From the NCBI GenBank assembly GCA_002706605.1, contig PALT01000025.1, forward strand, positions 62,001 through 126,000: 64,000 nt of DNA, read 5' to 3'. Numbering within the stretch: position 1 is the stretch's first letter; each line of letters starts with the position of its first letter. Source of the DNA: Rhodovulum sp. (GTDB lineage: Bacteria > Pseudomonadota > Alphaproteobacteria > Rhodobacterales > Rhodobacteraceae). Positions 28,553 to 37,588 of the stretch are shown here, piece after piece. The notes under the pieces are model-generated. The model was not told the origin of the DNA and did not search any database. It saw only the letters and a program-made list of their open reading frames with translations. The position numbers and the translations under genes are program-made.

Positions 28553-29788
28553 ATGCGCATCACTCCTTTTATCACCGCCGGCGTCGTTGGCACGGCTCTG
28601 TTTCTTGTTGTCATTAAACGCGACGCCGTCATGGAATTCGTGGGGGCATCCCCCGACATCGCGACCGAGGAAACCGTCGCGTCCGGTGATGGCGCGCCTG
28701 TCGCCGATGACGTTGTGCGTGTCCCTGTGATTGCGATCAAATCGACCGCCACGATGGTGCCCGAAATCGTCCGCGTCCGTGGCCGGACCGAGGCCGCCCG
28801 TCAGGTGACCGTCCTTGCCGAAACCACCGGCACCGTGGCCTCTGAACCCCTGCGCAAAGGGACATTCGTCGAGGCCGGTCAGGTGATGTGCGAACTGAAC
28901 CCCGGCACACGCGGTGCCGCCCTTGCGCAGGCCGAGGCGACCTTGATTGAGGCACAGGCCCGCCTGCCCGAGGCGCGCGCCCGTGTGATCGAGGCGCAAT
29001 CGGCCCTGAGTGAGGCCCAGATCAACGACCGCGCCGCTGTATCGCTGCAGGCCGACGGATACGCCTCGCAAACCCGCGTGGCCGCCACGACCGCCGCTGT
29101 CTCGTCCGCCGAGGCCGCCGTGGAAACCGCCCGCGCCGGTCTTGAGGCCGCCCAGAGCGGTATTCGCGCCGCCGAGGCCGCCGTGGCCGTGGCCGAAAAG
29201 GAAATCGAACACCTTTCAATCAAGGCCCCCTTTGCCGGCGTTCTTGAAACCGACAGAGCCGAGTTGGGCGCGCTGTTGCAGGCCGGATCGCCCTGCGCCA
29301 CGGTGATTCAGCTGGATCCGATCAAACTGGTCGGGTTCGTGCCGGAAACCGAGATGGACAAGCTGACCCTGAACGCCATGGCCGACGCGCATCTGGCCAC
29401 CGGCAAACAGGTCGCGGGCGAAGTCACTTTCCTGTCGCGCAGCGCCGATGAGGCGACCCGCACCTTCCGTGTCGAGGTCGAAATCCCCAACCCCGACCTC
29501 AGCGTGCGCGATGGTCAGACGGTAGAAATGGTGCTGTCCTCGGGCGGGACCCAAGGGCACCTGCTGCCGCAATCGGCCCTGACGCTGGACGACAGCGGTC
29601 GGATCGGCGTGCGCTATATCGACGATCAGAACATGGCGATGTTCACGCCGGTGAACCTGTTGCGGGACACGGTCGAGGGCGTCTGGCTGACCGGATTGCC
29701 GGAACAGGCCGATGTCATCATCGTCGGTCAGGAATACGTCACCGACGGCATCCCCGTCGCCCCCAGCTATGAGGGTCTTGGCCAATGA
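28553..29788 (+). CDS. RND efflux periplasmic adaptor (membrane fusion protein)
   Basis: A 411-residue HlyD/AcrA-family adaptor connecting the inner-membrane RND pump to an outer-membrane channel. One N-terminal hydrophobic anchor (TPFITAGVVGTALFLVVI), a lipoyl half-motif, a long coiled-coil hairpin of Ala/Glu-rich helices (about 125-215), then a second lipoyl half and barrel domain (APFAGVLETDRAELGALLQAG). GAGGA precedes the ATG. Its stop overlaps the pump start by 4 bases (ATGA). No outer-membrane channel gene follows, so a shared TolC is likely. Confidence 0.92.
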   Translation: MRITPFITAGVVGTALFLVVIKRDAVMEFVGASPDIATEETVASGDGAPVADDVVRVPVIAIKSTATMVPEIVRVRGRTEAARQVTVLAETTGTVASEPLRKGTFVEAGQVMCELNPGTRGAALAQAEATLIEAQARLPEARARVIEAQSALSEAQINDRAAVSLQADGYASQTRVAATTAAVSSAEAAVETARAGLEAAQSGIRAAEAAVAVAEKEIEHLSIKAPFAGVLETDRAELGALLQAGSPCATVIQLDPIKLVGFVPETEMDKLTLNAMADAHLATGKQVAGEVTFLSRSADEATRTFRVEVEIPNPDLSVRDGQTVEMVLSSGGTQGHLLPQSALTLDDSGRIGVRYIDDQNMAMFTPVNLLRDTVEGVWLTGLPEQADVIIVGQEYVTDGIPVAPSYEGLGQ

Positions 29789-32700
29789 CGGGCATCATCG
29801 ACTGGGCGGCCAAACACGCCCGAATGGTTCTGGCTTTTGTGGTGCTCTCGCTTTTGGCGGGGGCATTGTCCTATGCGGGCCTGCCCAAAGAGGGTGAGCC
29901 TGACATCGAAATCCCCGCGATTTTCGTCTCGGTCCCCTTCCCCGGCATTTCGGCCGAGGATGCGGAAAAGCTGTTGGTTAAGCCGATGGAGACCGAACTG
30001 GCCGATCTCGACGGGCTGAAATCCATGTCGGGCACCGCCGAAGAGGGCTATGCCGGTGTCGCGCTGGAGTTCGAATTCGGCTGGGACAAGACCAAAATCC
30101 TGGCCGATGTGCGCGATTCCATGAACACCGCCGAGGGCCTGTTCCCTGAGGGGGCCGAGGATTACACCGTCAACGAGGTGAACTTTAGCGAATTCCCCAT
30201 CGTCATCGTCAACATGACCGGTGCCGTGCCAGAACGCACGCTGCTGCGCTATGCCAAGGACCTGCAGGACCGCCTTGAGGGGCTGGAGCCGGTGCTTGAG
30301 GCGGGTCTGGCCGGTCACCGCGACGAGATGCTTGAGGTGCTGATCGATCCCTTGCGCCTTGAGGCCTATAACGTCACCGCCGCCGAACTGATCGGGGCCG
30401 TGACGCAAAACAACCAGTTGATCGCGGCGGGTGAGGTCGAGACGCAGGGCGGTGCCTTTGCCGTCAAAATCCCCTCGTCCTTTGATGACCCGCAGGACGT
30501 TTATAACCTGCCCGTCAAAACCAACGGCGACCGCGTGGTCACTATGGGCGATCTGGCCGAAATCCGTCTGACGTTCGAGGACCGCACCGGCACCGCCCGG
30601 TTCAACGGCGAATCCACCGTGGCCCTGCAGGTCGTCAAACGCAAAGGGTTCAACATCATCGACACTGTCGCCCTCGTCCGTGAAGAGGTCGAGGCGGCGC
30701 GCCAGACATGGCCCGAAGAGATGAAGAACGCCGTCACCCTTGGCACCTCTCTGGACCAGTCCAAGACCATCAAATCCATGGTGCAACAGCTTGAGGGCTC
30801 GGTCCTGACGGCGATTGCACTGGTGATGATCGTGGTGTTGGCGTTTCTCGGGACGCGCTCGGCGCTGCTGGTCGGGTTTGCGATCCCGACCTCGTTCCTG
30901 CTGTGCTTTGTCCTTTTGGGGATCATGGGCGTGTCGATTTCCAACATCGTGATGTTCGGCCTGATCTTGGCCGTGGGGATGTTGGTCGATGGCGCGATTG
31001 TGGTCGTGGAATACGCCGACCGCCGCATTGATGAGGGCGCAGGCCCCATGGCCGCCTTCACCGAGGCCGCCAAGCGCATGTTCTGGCCGGTGGTCAGTTC
31101 GACCGCGACGACGCTGTGCGCGTTCCTGCCGATGCTGTTCTGGCCCGGTGTGCCGGGTGAATTCATGGGCATGCTGCCCGTCACCATCATCTTTGTTCTG
31201 GGCGCGTCCCTGATCGTCGCGCTGATCTACCTGCCGGTTCTGGGTGGTGTATCCGGTCGCTTTTCGCGCATGATCGACCATGGCGCGGCGAATCTGATGG
31301 GCCTGCCGTTGTGGGCGCGCGTGGCGATGGTGCCGGTGACCCTGTACATCGCGTTCCTTGGCGCGCTGATGACGCTGAACCCCGCCTACCTGTCGGGCGG
31401 CCCTGCCCCCGTGGGCGCGGGTCCCTTGGCAGCATTGCCCGGTGTCGTCCTGTTCTGTGTGGGCGCGGCCCTGTCGTCGCTGACCCTGACCGCCGCCACA
31501 CCGCCGCGTCGGGAAAAGCGGATCCGCGCGGGCTATCGCCGGACCCTGTTTGGGCGGTTCATCCACATGATCGCGGGCAACCCCGTGATGCCGGTTGTGA
31601 CGATTGCAATGGTGATCGGCTTTGTGGTCAGCGTGTTCATCGCCTTTGGCAAAAGCCAGACACCGGTCGAGTTTTTTGTCGAGAGCGAACCGGAACAGGC
31701 CATTGTCTATGTCCGTGCGCGCGGGAACCTATCGCTGGACCAGCAAGACGCCCTTGTCATGCGGGTCGAAGAACGCGTGCTGCAACATCCGGGTATCGAG
31801 AGCGCCTTTGCCTTTGCGGGCAATGGCGGGTTGAACAACAACACCGGTGGGGCGCAACCGCCGCTGGACACCATCGGTCAGATCCAGATGGAACTGACCC
31901 CGTGGGAGGACCGCCAGGACGACCCCGCGCTGGACGGCAACGTCGTGCTGGACGAGATCGAGGCCAGCCTACAGGACCTGCCCGGGATCAAGACCGAGAT
32001 CCTGGAACTGTCACGCGGACCGGCATCGGCCAAACCCGTGCACCTGCGCCTGAAGGGTGACAATTGGGACGACCTGTTGCAGGCAACCGCGATGGTGCGC
32101 ACCAAGTTTGAGGGCACAACCGCCCTTGCCGATATCGAGGACACCCTGCCCCTGCCGGGGATCGACTGGCAGTTGGACGTGGATGTGGAACAGGCGGGCC
32201 GGTACGGCGCGGACGTGACCGCCGTGGGCGGCATGGTTCAGCTTGTGACGCGCGGGTTGCTGCTTGATACGATGCGGGTGCCCAGCTCGGACGAGGAAAT
32301 CGAAATCCGCGTGCGCCTGCCCGAAGATGACCGCGTTCTGTCAACGCTCGACACGCTCAAGGTACGGACCGGCGATGGTCTGGTGCCGCTGTCGAACTTT
32401 GTCACGCGCGAACCGGTCGCGAAACTGGGCCGGATCAGCCGGATCGATCAGAAACGCTACTTTGACGTCAAGGCCGCCGTGGACCCCGGCCTGACGACCG
32501 AAGACGGCACGCCCATCAATCCGAACGAACGAATTCAGACCCTGACCGACTGGCTGAACACCGAGGCGGAGTTGCCTGCGGGGATCACGTGGGAATGGAC
32601 CGGCGATCAGGAAGATCAGGAAGAAAGCGGCGCGTTTTTGGGTCAGGCCTTCCTTGGCGCGCTGGGGTTGATGTTCATCATCCTGCTGGCACAGTTCAAC

Positions 32701-33381
32701 AGCATCTATAACTCAATTCTGGTTCTGATCGCGGTGGTTCTGTCGACCACGGGCGTGTTGATCGGGATGATGGTGATGGATCAGTCGTTCTCGATCATCA
32801 TGACCGGCACGGGGATTGTCGCGCTGGCGGGGATCGTGGTGAACAACAACATCGTTCTGATCGACACCTATCAAGAGTTCAGCGCCTATATGCCCCGCAT
32901 CGAGGCGATCGTGCGCACCGCAGAACAGCGTATCCGCCCCGTTCTGTTGACCACGGTCACGACGATGGCCGGTCTGGCGTCGATGATGTACGGGTTGAGC
33001 TTTGACTTTATCAACGGTGGCTACAGCATCGACAGCCCGACCGCGTTGTGGTGGAAACAGCTGGCCACGGCGGTGGTGTTCGGCCTTGGGATCGCGACGG
33101 TTCTGACGCTGGTGTTTACGCCGTCTCTGTTGGCGCTGCGGGTCTGGTGGGGGATCATCTGGCGCGCAGTGTGGCGCCGTCTGTCGGCCACGCTGGGTGG
33201 CACGGCAAGTGCGGCGGCGGGCGACATGGCCCTGTCGCGTGCGGCGCGCAAGACCAACGTGCCCGATGTTCTGTGGACCGAGCTCAGGGATTTCGAAACC
33301 CCGTCGAACCGCCCTGCCCCCGAGGTCGCCGAGGCCCCGCGCAAGGCAGGCCCGAGCGGGGATCTACAGGCAGCGGAATAG
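29785..33381 (+). CDS. RND-family efflux permease
   Basis: A 1198-residue proton-driven exporter of the AcrB-like (HAE) type. It has one N-terminal helix, a large periplasmic loop, helices 2-6, a long inserted stretch between the two halves (about 500-590), a second large periplasmic loop and the final helices. Helix 4 reads AVGMLVDGAIVVVEYADR: the first of the two proton-relay aspartates of AcrB is kept, the second is Gly. Helix 10-11 shows VALAGIVVNNNIVLIDTYQEF. The protein is about 150 residues longer than AcrB, partly from a soluble C-terminal tail. Substrate unknown. Confidence 0.93.
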   Translation: MTGIIDWAAKHARMVLAFVVLSLLAGALSYAGLPKEGEPDIEIPAIFVSVPFPGISAEDAEKLLVKPMETELADLDGLKSMSGTAEEGYAGVALEFEFGWDKTKILADVRDSMNTAEGLFPEGAEDYTVNEVNFSEFPIVIVNMTGAVPERTLLRYAKDLQDRLEGLEPVLEAGLAGHRDEMLEVLIDPLRLEAYNVTAAELIGAVTQNNQLIAAGEVETQGGAFAVKIPSSFDDPQDVYNLPVKTNGDRVVTMGDLAEIRLTFEDRTGTARFNGESTVALQVVKRKGFNIIDTVALVREEVEAARQTWPEEMKNAVTLGTSLDQSKTIKSMVQQLEGSVLTAIALVMIVVLAFLGTRSALLVGFAIPTSFLLCFVLLGIMGVSISNIVMFGLILAVGMLVDGAIVVVEYADRRIDEGAGPMAAFTEAAKRMFWPVVSSTATTLCAFLPMLFWPGVPGEFMGMLPVTIIFVLGASLIVALIYLPVLGGVSGRFSRMIDHGAANLMGLPLWARVAMVPVTLYIAFLGALMTLNPAYLSGGPAPVGAGPLAALPGVVLFCVGAALSSLTLTAATPPRREKRIRAGYRRTLFGRFIHMIAGNPVMPVVTIAMVIGFVVSVFIAFGKSQTPVEFFVESEPEQAIVYVRARGNLSLDQQDALVMRVEERVLQHPGIESAFAFAGNGGLNNNTGGAQPPLDTIGQIQMELTPWEDRQDDPALDGNVVLDEIEASLQDLPGIKTEILELSRGPASAKPVHLRLKGDNWDDLLQATAMVRTKFEGTTALADIEDTLPLPGIDWQLDVDVEQAGRYGADVTAVGGMVQLVTRGLLLDTMRVPSSDEEIEIRVRLPEDDRVLSTLDTLKVRTGDGLVPLSNFVTREPVAKLGRISRIDQKRYFDVKAAVDPGLTTEDGTPINPNERIQTLTDWLNTEAELPAGITWEWTGDQEDQEESGAFLGQAFLGALGLMFIILLAQFNSIYNSILVLIAVVLSTTGVLIGMMVMDQSFSIIMTGTGIVALAGIVVNNNIVLIDTYQEFSAYMPRIEAIVRTAEQRIRPVLLTTVTTMAGLASMMYGLSFDFINGGYSIDSPTALWWKQLATAVVFGLGIATVLTLVFTPSLLALRVWWGIIWRAVWRRLSATLGGTASAAAGDMALSRAARKTNVPDVLWTELRDFETPSNRPAPEVAEAPRKAGPSGDLQAAE

Positions 33382-33411
33382 ACCCGCGCGTTTCGCCCAT
33401 AACCCAATTGA

Positions 33412-33437
33412 AAAGGGCCCGGAATTCCGGGCCCTTT
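33412..33437. terminator. Bidirectional terminator, perfect palindrome
   Basis: A perfect 26-base palindrome with 13-base arms: AAAGGGCCCGGAA and its exact complement. It lies 31 bases after the RND pump stop and 30 bases after the converging ABC exporter stop, with T runs on both strands, so it can end both transcripts. Confidence 0.92.
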
Positions 33438-33466
33438 GTTGTTTCAGTCAGTTTGGCGCGCCGGTG

Positions 33467-35296
33467 TCAGGCCGCGTCCTGATCCGACTGCTGGCGCTGC
33501 CACAGGGCGGCATAGCGGCCGCCGCGGCGCAAGAGATCGGCATGCGTGCCGCGTTCAGCCACCTGACCGTCTTGCAGGACAATGATCTCATCCGCGTCCA
33601 CAATCGTTGACAGGCGGTGCGCGATTGAGACCACAGTGCGCCCCTGCCCCATTGCCTGAAGCTCGGTCTGGATGGACGCCTCGGTCTCGCTATCCAAGGC
33701 GCTTGTCGCCTCATCCAGCAGCAGGATCGGCGGGTTCTTGAGCAGGGTGCGCGCGATGCCGACGCGCTGTTTCTCACCACCGGACAGTTTCAGGCCGCGT
33801 TCGCCAACGGTGGTGTCATAGCCATCGGGCAGCGAGGCGATAAAGTCGTGGATTTTCGCGGCACGCGCCGCCGCCTCGACCTGAGTGCGGGTGGCGTCGG
33901 GATTGCCGTAGGCGATGTTGTAAAAGACCGTGTCGTTGAACAGGACCGTGTCCTGCGGCACCACCCCGATGGCGGAATGCAGGCTGTCCTGTGTGACGTC
34001 GCGCACGTCCTGCCCGTCGATCAGCACCTGCCCCGCGTTCACGTCATAGAACCGGAACAGCAACCGCCCGATGGTCGATTTCCCCGACCCCGACGGCCCG
34101 ACCAGCGCAACGGTTTTGCCCGCAGGCACCATCAGCGACACGCCCTTGAGGATCGGGCGCGCGTCGTCGTAGCCAAAGACCACGTCGCGCAATTCGACCG
34201 TCCCGCCCGTGACGTTCAGCGCGGGAGCGTTCGGTTTATCATTCACCTCGGCCGGTTGTTCGAGCAGTTCGAACATCTCGCCCATATCGACCAGCGACTG
34301 GCGGATTTCGCGGTAAACCGTCCCGAGAAAGTTCAGCGGCATGGTGATCTGGATCATATAGGCGTTGACCATGACGAAATCCCCGACCGTCAGGGACCCG
34401 TCGCGCACGCCCATCGCCGCCATCACCATCACGGCAACAAGGCCTGCCGTGATCAAAAACGTCTGGCCAAAGTTCAGCATGGCCAGCGAATAAGAGGTCT
34501 TGATCGCGGCCTCTTCATAGCCTTCCATCGCGGCGTCATAGCGCCGTGCCTCACGCGCCTCGGCCCCGAAATATTTGACCGTTTCAAAATTCAGCAGGCT
34601 GTCGATGGCCTTTTGGTTGGCGTCGGTGTCCTGATCGTTCATCTGGCGGCGGATCCGGACGCGCCATTCGGTGACCTTGAACGTGAACTGCACATAGGCC
34701 CAGATCGTCAGAACCACCACGGCCAGATAGCGCGCGTCAAACACCGTGTAAAAGATCACCGCGACCAGCAGGAGTTCCAGCGCCAGCGGACCGATCGAAA
34801 ACAGCATAAACCGCAACAGGAACGCGACGCCCTTGACCCCACGCTCGATGATACGGGACAGGCCGCCGGTTTTGCGCGTGATGTGAAACCGCATCGACAG
34901 GCGGTGGATGTGCTGAAACGTCTCCAGTGCCAGCATCCGCAGCGCCCGCTGCGCCACGCGGGCAAAGACCACGTCGCGCAGTTCCTGAAAGCCGACGTTC
35001 ATGACGCGCGCCATGCCATAGGCGACCGTCAGACCAACCGCGCCCACGCCCATGGTCCATGCGGCATCCGCCGTGCCCTCACCCGACAGGGTGTCGACGG
35101 CGGCCTTGTAGAGGAACGGCATGCCGACCGAAATCACCTTGGCTACAATCAACAGGGACAGGGCCGCCACGACCCGCACCTTGACCCCACGATTGTCGCG
35201 CGGCCACAGGTAGGGGCCCACCCGCAGGATGGTGCGCCAGGCCTGAGCCCGTTCGATTTTCGCGATTTCGGCTGCGCTGCGGTGGTTCGGCGACAT
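33467..35296 (-). CDS. Atm1-type ABC exporter (fused permease/ATPase)
   Basis: A 609-residue half transporter; two copies should form the exporter. Six membrane helices occupy about 40-330. The ATPase domain has Walker A GPSGSGKST, signature LSGGEKQR, Walker B ILLLDEATSALD and the H-loop in SIAHRLST. The N-terminal region (WRTILRVGPYLWP) and overall sequence fit the Atm1/HMT1 group, which in bacteria exports glutathione-linked metals or sulfur species. The substrate is an inference from the family. It is monocistronic between terminators. Confidence 0.9.
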   Translation of the reverse strand: MSPNHRSAAEIAKIERAQAWRTILRVGPYLWPRDNRGVKVRVVAALSLLIVAKVISVGMPFLYKAAVDTLSGEGTADAAWTMGVGAVGLTVAYGMARVMNVGFQELRDVVFARVAQRALRMLALETFQHIHRLSMRFHITRKTGGLSRIIERGVKGVAFLLRFMLFSIGPLALELLLVAVIFYTVFDARYLAVVVLTIWAYVQFTFKVTEWRVRIRRQMNDQDTDANQKAIDSLLNFETVKYFGAEAREARRYDAAMEGYEEAAIKTSYSLAMLNFGQTFLITAGLVAVMVMAAMGVRDGSLTVGDFVMVNAYMIQITMPLNFLGTVYREIRQSLVDMGEMFELLEQPAEVNDKPNAPALNVTGGTVELRDVVFGYDDARPILKGVSLMVPAGKTVALVGPSGSGKSTIGRLLFRFYDVNAGQVLIDGQDVRDVTQDSLHSAIGVVPQDTVLFNDTVFYNIAYGNPDATRTQVEAAARAAKIHDFIASLPDGYDTTVGERGLKLSGGEKQRVGIARTLLKNPPILLLDEATSALDSETEASIQTELQAMGQGRTVVSIAHRLSTIVDADEIIVLQDGQVAERGTHADLLRRGGRYAALWQRQQSDQDAA

Positions 35297-35307
35297 GGGC
35301 TATCCGT

Positions 35308-35373
35308 CCAAAAACAAAGTGGCGCGACCCTAAGGCGCGCCACGGGGAAAGGCCACCCCCGGCGGGGATGGCC
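35308..35373 (-). terminator. Two tandem terminators after the LysM gene
   Basis: Reading on the minus strand, the first hairpin is GGCCA-CCCC paired to GGGG-TGGCC (35351-35373), followed by TTT. The second is GTGGCGCG/CGCGCCAC (35319-35343), followed by TTTGTTTT. Both lie between the LysM gene stop and the ABC exporter start, insulating the latter. Confidence 0.82.
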
Positions 35374-35385
35374 GATGTGGGTGGT

Positions 35386-36930
35386 TTACTGGTCCAGCGC
35401 GGGCACCTCGAACACCTGACCGGGATAGATCAGGTCGGGGTCGCGGATCAGGGACTTGTTCGCCTCATAGACTTTGACGAACAGCATCCCGTCGCCATAG
35501 CTCTCGCGGGCGATCCCCCACAGGGTAAAGCCCGGCTGAACCGTGACGGCGCTGACCTGTGTGGTGGCGGGCGCATCGGCGGCATCTTCGGCCGGTGCGG
35601 GGGCGGCGGCGATCAGATCGGCGGCGGCTTCACGCTTGAACGGGGTTTCGAACCGCGACACGACGGTGCCGTTGACGTCCACCTCATCCGCGCGCAGGGT
35701 ATAGGTGCCCGCCGCGATGGCATCGCTGCTCAGCTCCCACGTGCCGTTTTCCGAAACGGGGACCGTCGCGATCAATTCGTTGTCCAGATAGAGGCGCACG
35801 AAATTGCCCGGAACGCCCGTGCCCGACAGGTTCACCGCGCCATCGGCCCCATAGGTGATTGCGCCGACGCTGACCTCGGTCGGGGTGTCGCCACCGGTTT
35901 GCAGAACCTTGACCCCGTCCTCATCCGCCAACAACACGGTCGGTGCGGCAGGTTCAGCCACGGCAGCCTCGGTCGTGTCGGTGGCCGGTTGGGCCTCTTC
36001 GCTCGGCGTGTTCAGTGCGGCAACGACATCACCGGCGGCGTCTGCGGTCTCTGTTGCCGTTTGCGCGATGGCCTCGGCGGTGTCGGTCACCGCGTCACCA
36101 CTCGCCTCGGTCGTTTCGGTCAGGGCGGCCACAACATCACCGGCGGCCTCGGCCACAGCGTCCGCACCTTCCGCGGCCTCAGAGGCGATGCCCTCAACCG
36201 CGCTTGCGACCACATCCGTGGCGGCCTCGGCGGTCTCTTTTACGGTCTCGGCGGCATCAGCCACAGCAGTTTCAGCGGCCTCGGCGGCTGTCTCGGCAAC
36301 GGTGGTATCAACGGCAGGCTGGGACGGGGCAAGGATCACATTGGCCGCGCTTTGGATCGGCTCATCGCCGTCGACACTAAGGGTCACAACACGCGCAGCG
36401 TCCGAGGTCGGCACATCGAACAACGCCGCGAATTTGCCCTGCGCGTCGGATTTGGTCGAGGCAAAGACCTCTCCATCCAGCAAGACCTCAACAGTGCTAT
36501 CGGGCGCGGCGGTGCCTGCGACAATCGCCTGCCCATCCGCATCCACGCGCACCACATCGAATGCGGGCACGATCACGTCGGCCACGGCCTCGGCAGCAGT
36601 TTCGGCAACCTCTTCTGCAGCTTCAGCCGCCTCTGCGACCTCTTCAACGGCGCTCTCAACCGTCTCTTCAACCTCGGCAACGGCCTCGGCAACCGGCTCT
36701 TCCACAGCTGGTTCTTTGACCTCTGCCACCTCGGCGTCTGCGGGCGCGGCTGTCGTTTCGACCTCTGCCACAGCCGGTGTCTCGACCGGCGCCTCGACGA
36801 CCTCTTCTTGATCCCCTGCCTCGTTCAGCGGCCCGCGCAGTGCGAACAGCCCACCAAACAGCAGCACAATAATAGCAACCGCGTAGCCAATCACGCGGGA
36901 TTTCGGTGCGTTTTTGTCACCAGTTTCCAT
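35386..36930 (-). CDS. Alanine/glutamate-rich LysM protein with Ig-like domains
   Basis: A 514-residue cell-envelope protein of unusual make-up. One N-terminal membrane helix (VIGYAVAIIVLLFGGLFAL) anchors it; residues 40-120 are an acidic Ala/Glu/Val stretch with periodic EEV/AEAV blocks; 120-205 looks like a beta-sandwich (ADGQAIVAGTAAPDSTVEVLLDG); 215-335 is another long Ala/Thr/Glu helical region with repeats of AAGDVVAAL; a second beta-sandwich follows (VNLSGTGVPGNFVRLYLDNEL). The C-terminus is a LysM domain (VQPGFTLWGIARESYGDG and IYPGQVFEVP), expected to bind peptidoglycan. It could tether the inner membrane to the wall. Function unknown. Confidence 0.85.
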   Translation of the reverse strand: METGDKNAPKSRVIGYAVAIIVLLFGGLFALRGPLNEAGDQEEVVEAPVETPAVAEVETTAAPADAEVAEVKEPAVEEPVAEAVAEVEETVESAVEEVAEAAEAAEEVAETAAEAVADVIVPAFDVVRVDADGQAIVAGTAAPDSTVEVLLDGEVFASTKSDAQGKFAALFDVPTSDAARVVTLSVDGDEPIQSAANVILAPSQPAVDTTVAETAAEAAETAVADAAETVKETAEAATDVVASAVEGIASEAAEGADAVAEAAGDVVAALTETTEASGDAVTDTAEAIAQTATETADAAGDVVAALNTPSEEAQPATDTTEAAVAEPAAPTVLLADEDGVKVLQTGGDTPTEVSVGAITYGADGAVNLSGTGVPGNFVRLYLDNELIATVPVSENGTWELSSDAIAAGTYTLRADEVDVNGTVVSRFETPFKREAAADLIAAAPAPAEDAADAPATTQVSAVTVQPGFTLWGIARESYGDGMLFVKVYEANKSLIRDPDLIYPGQVFEVPALDQ

Positions 36931-37027
36931 TCTTTCGTCCCCCTGCGCAGACCGCCTTCCGGCCGCGCTTGCGGGACAATATCAACACGGCTATCACGGG
37001 TCCAGAACCACAGGACTAAGGTGCACC

Positions 37028-37585
37028 ATGGCTGATTATTCCCGTTCAATCTGTGTCTTTTGTGGCTCGCGCGACGGTGTGCGCCCCGAATATGGGCAAA
37101 TGGCCGAAGAAACCGGCCGCCTGATCGCGCAAAATGGCTGGCGTCTGGTCTATGGCGCGGGCGATGTCGGCCTGATGGGGCGCGTGGCGCGCACGGCCCA
37201 AGACGCGGGCGGCAATACCTTCGGGGTCATCCCCGTCCACCTGTTTCAGCGCGAGGTCGGCAAGCGCGACCTGTCCACATTCGTCATCACCGAAAACATG
37301 CATGAGCGTAAAAAGGTCATGTATATGAATTCGGACGCGATTGTCGTCCTACCCGGTGGTGCGGGGACGCTGGACGAGTTTTTCGAGGTCCTGACATGGC
37401 GTCAGTTGGACCTGCATGACAAGCCGATCATCCTGCTGAACACCGCTGGCTACTGGACCCCGCTGATCGAGCTGATCGATCACTACATCGCCCAAGGCTT
37501 TGCCGAGGCCAGCATGCGCGATTTCGTCACCACCGCCGACACGCCGGACGATTTGATCGCCCAGCTGTCGACGGCGCTGTCCTAA
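37028..37585 (+). CDS. LOG-family nucleoside-monophosphate phosphoribohydrolase
   Basis: A 185-residue Rossmann-fold protein of the TIGR00730/LOG type. The signature PGGAGTLDEFFE (about residues 113-124) is the active-site motif; ICVFCGSRDG opens the protein and MHERKKVMY precedes the signature. Members cleave the N-glycosidic bond of AMP or cytokinin ribotides. The start at 37028 is preceded by the conserved N-terminus directly; a longer frame to 36914 has no family support. It converges on the thiolase gene with a 3-base gap. Confidence 0.9.
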   Translation: MADYSRSICVFCGSRDGVRPEYGQMAEETGRLIAQNGWRLVYGAGDVGLMGRVARTAQDAGGNTFGVIPVHLFQREVGKRDLSTFVITENMHERKKVMYMNSDAIVVLPGGAGTLDEFFEVLTWRQLDLHDKPIILLNTAGYWTPLIELIDHYIAQGFAEASMRDFVTTADTPDDLIAQLSTALS

Positions 37586-37588
37586 GCC

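Noticed and set aside
29767-31566. Minus-strand 599-codon frame antisense to the RND pump
   Set aside because: Shadow frame with Arg/His/Gln-rich sequence and no domain; the pump frame is clearly genuine.
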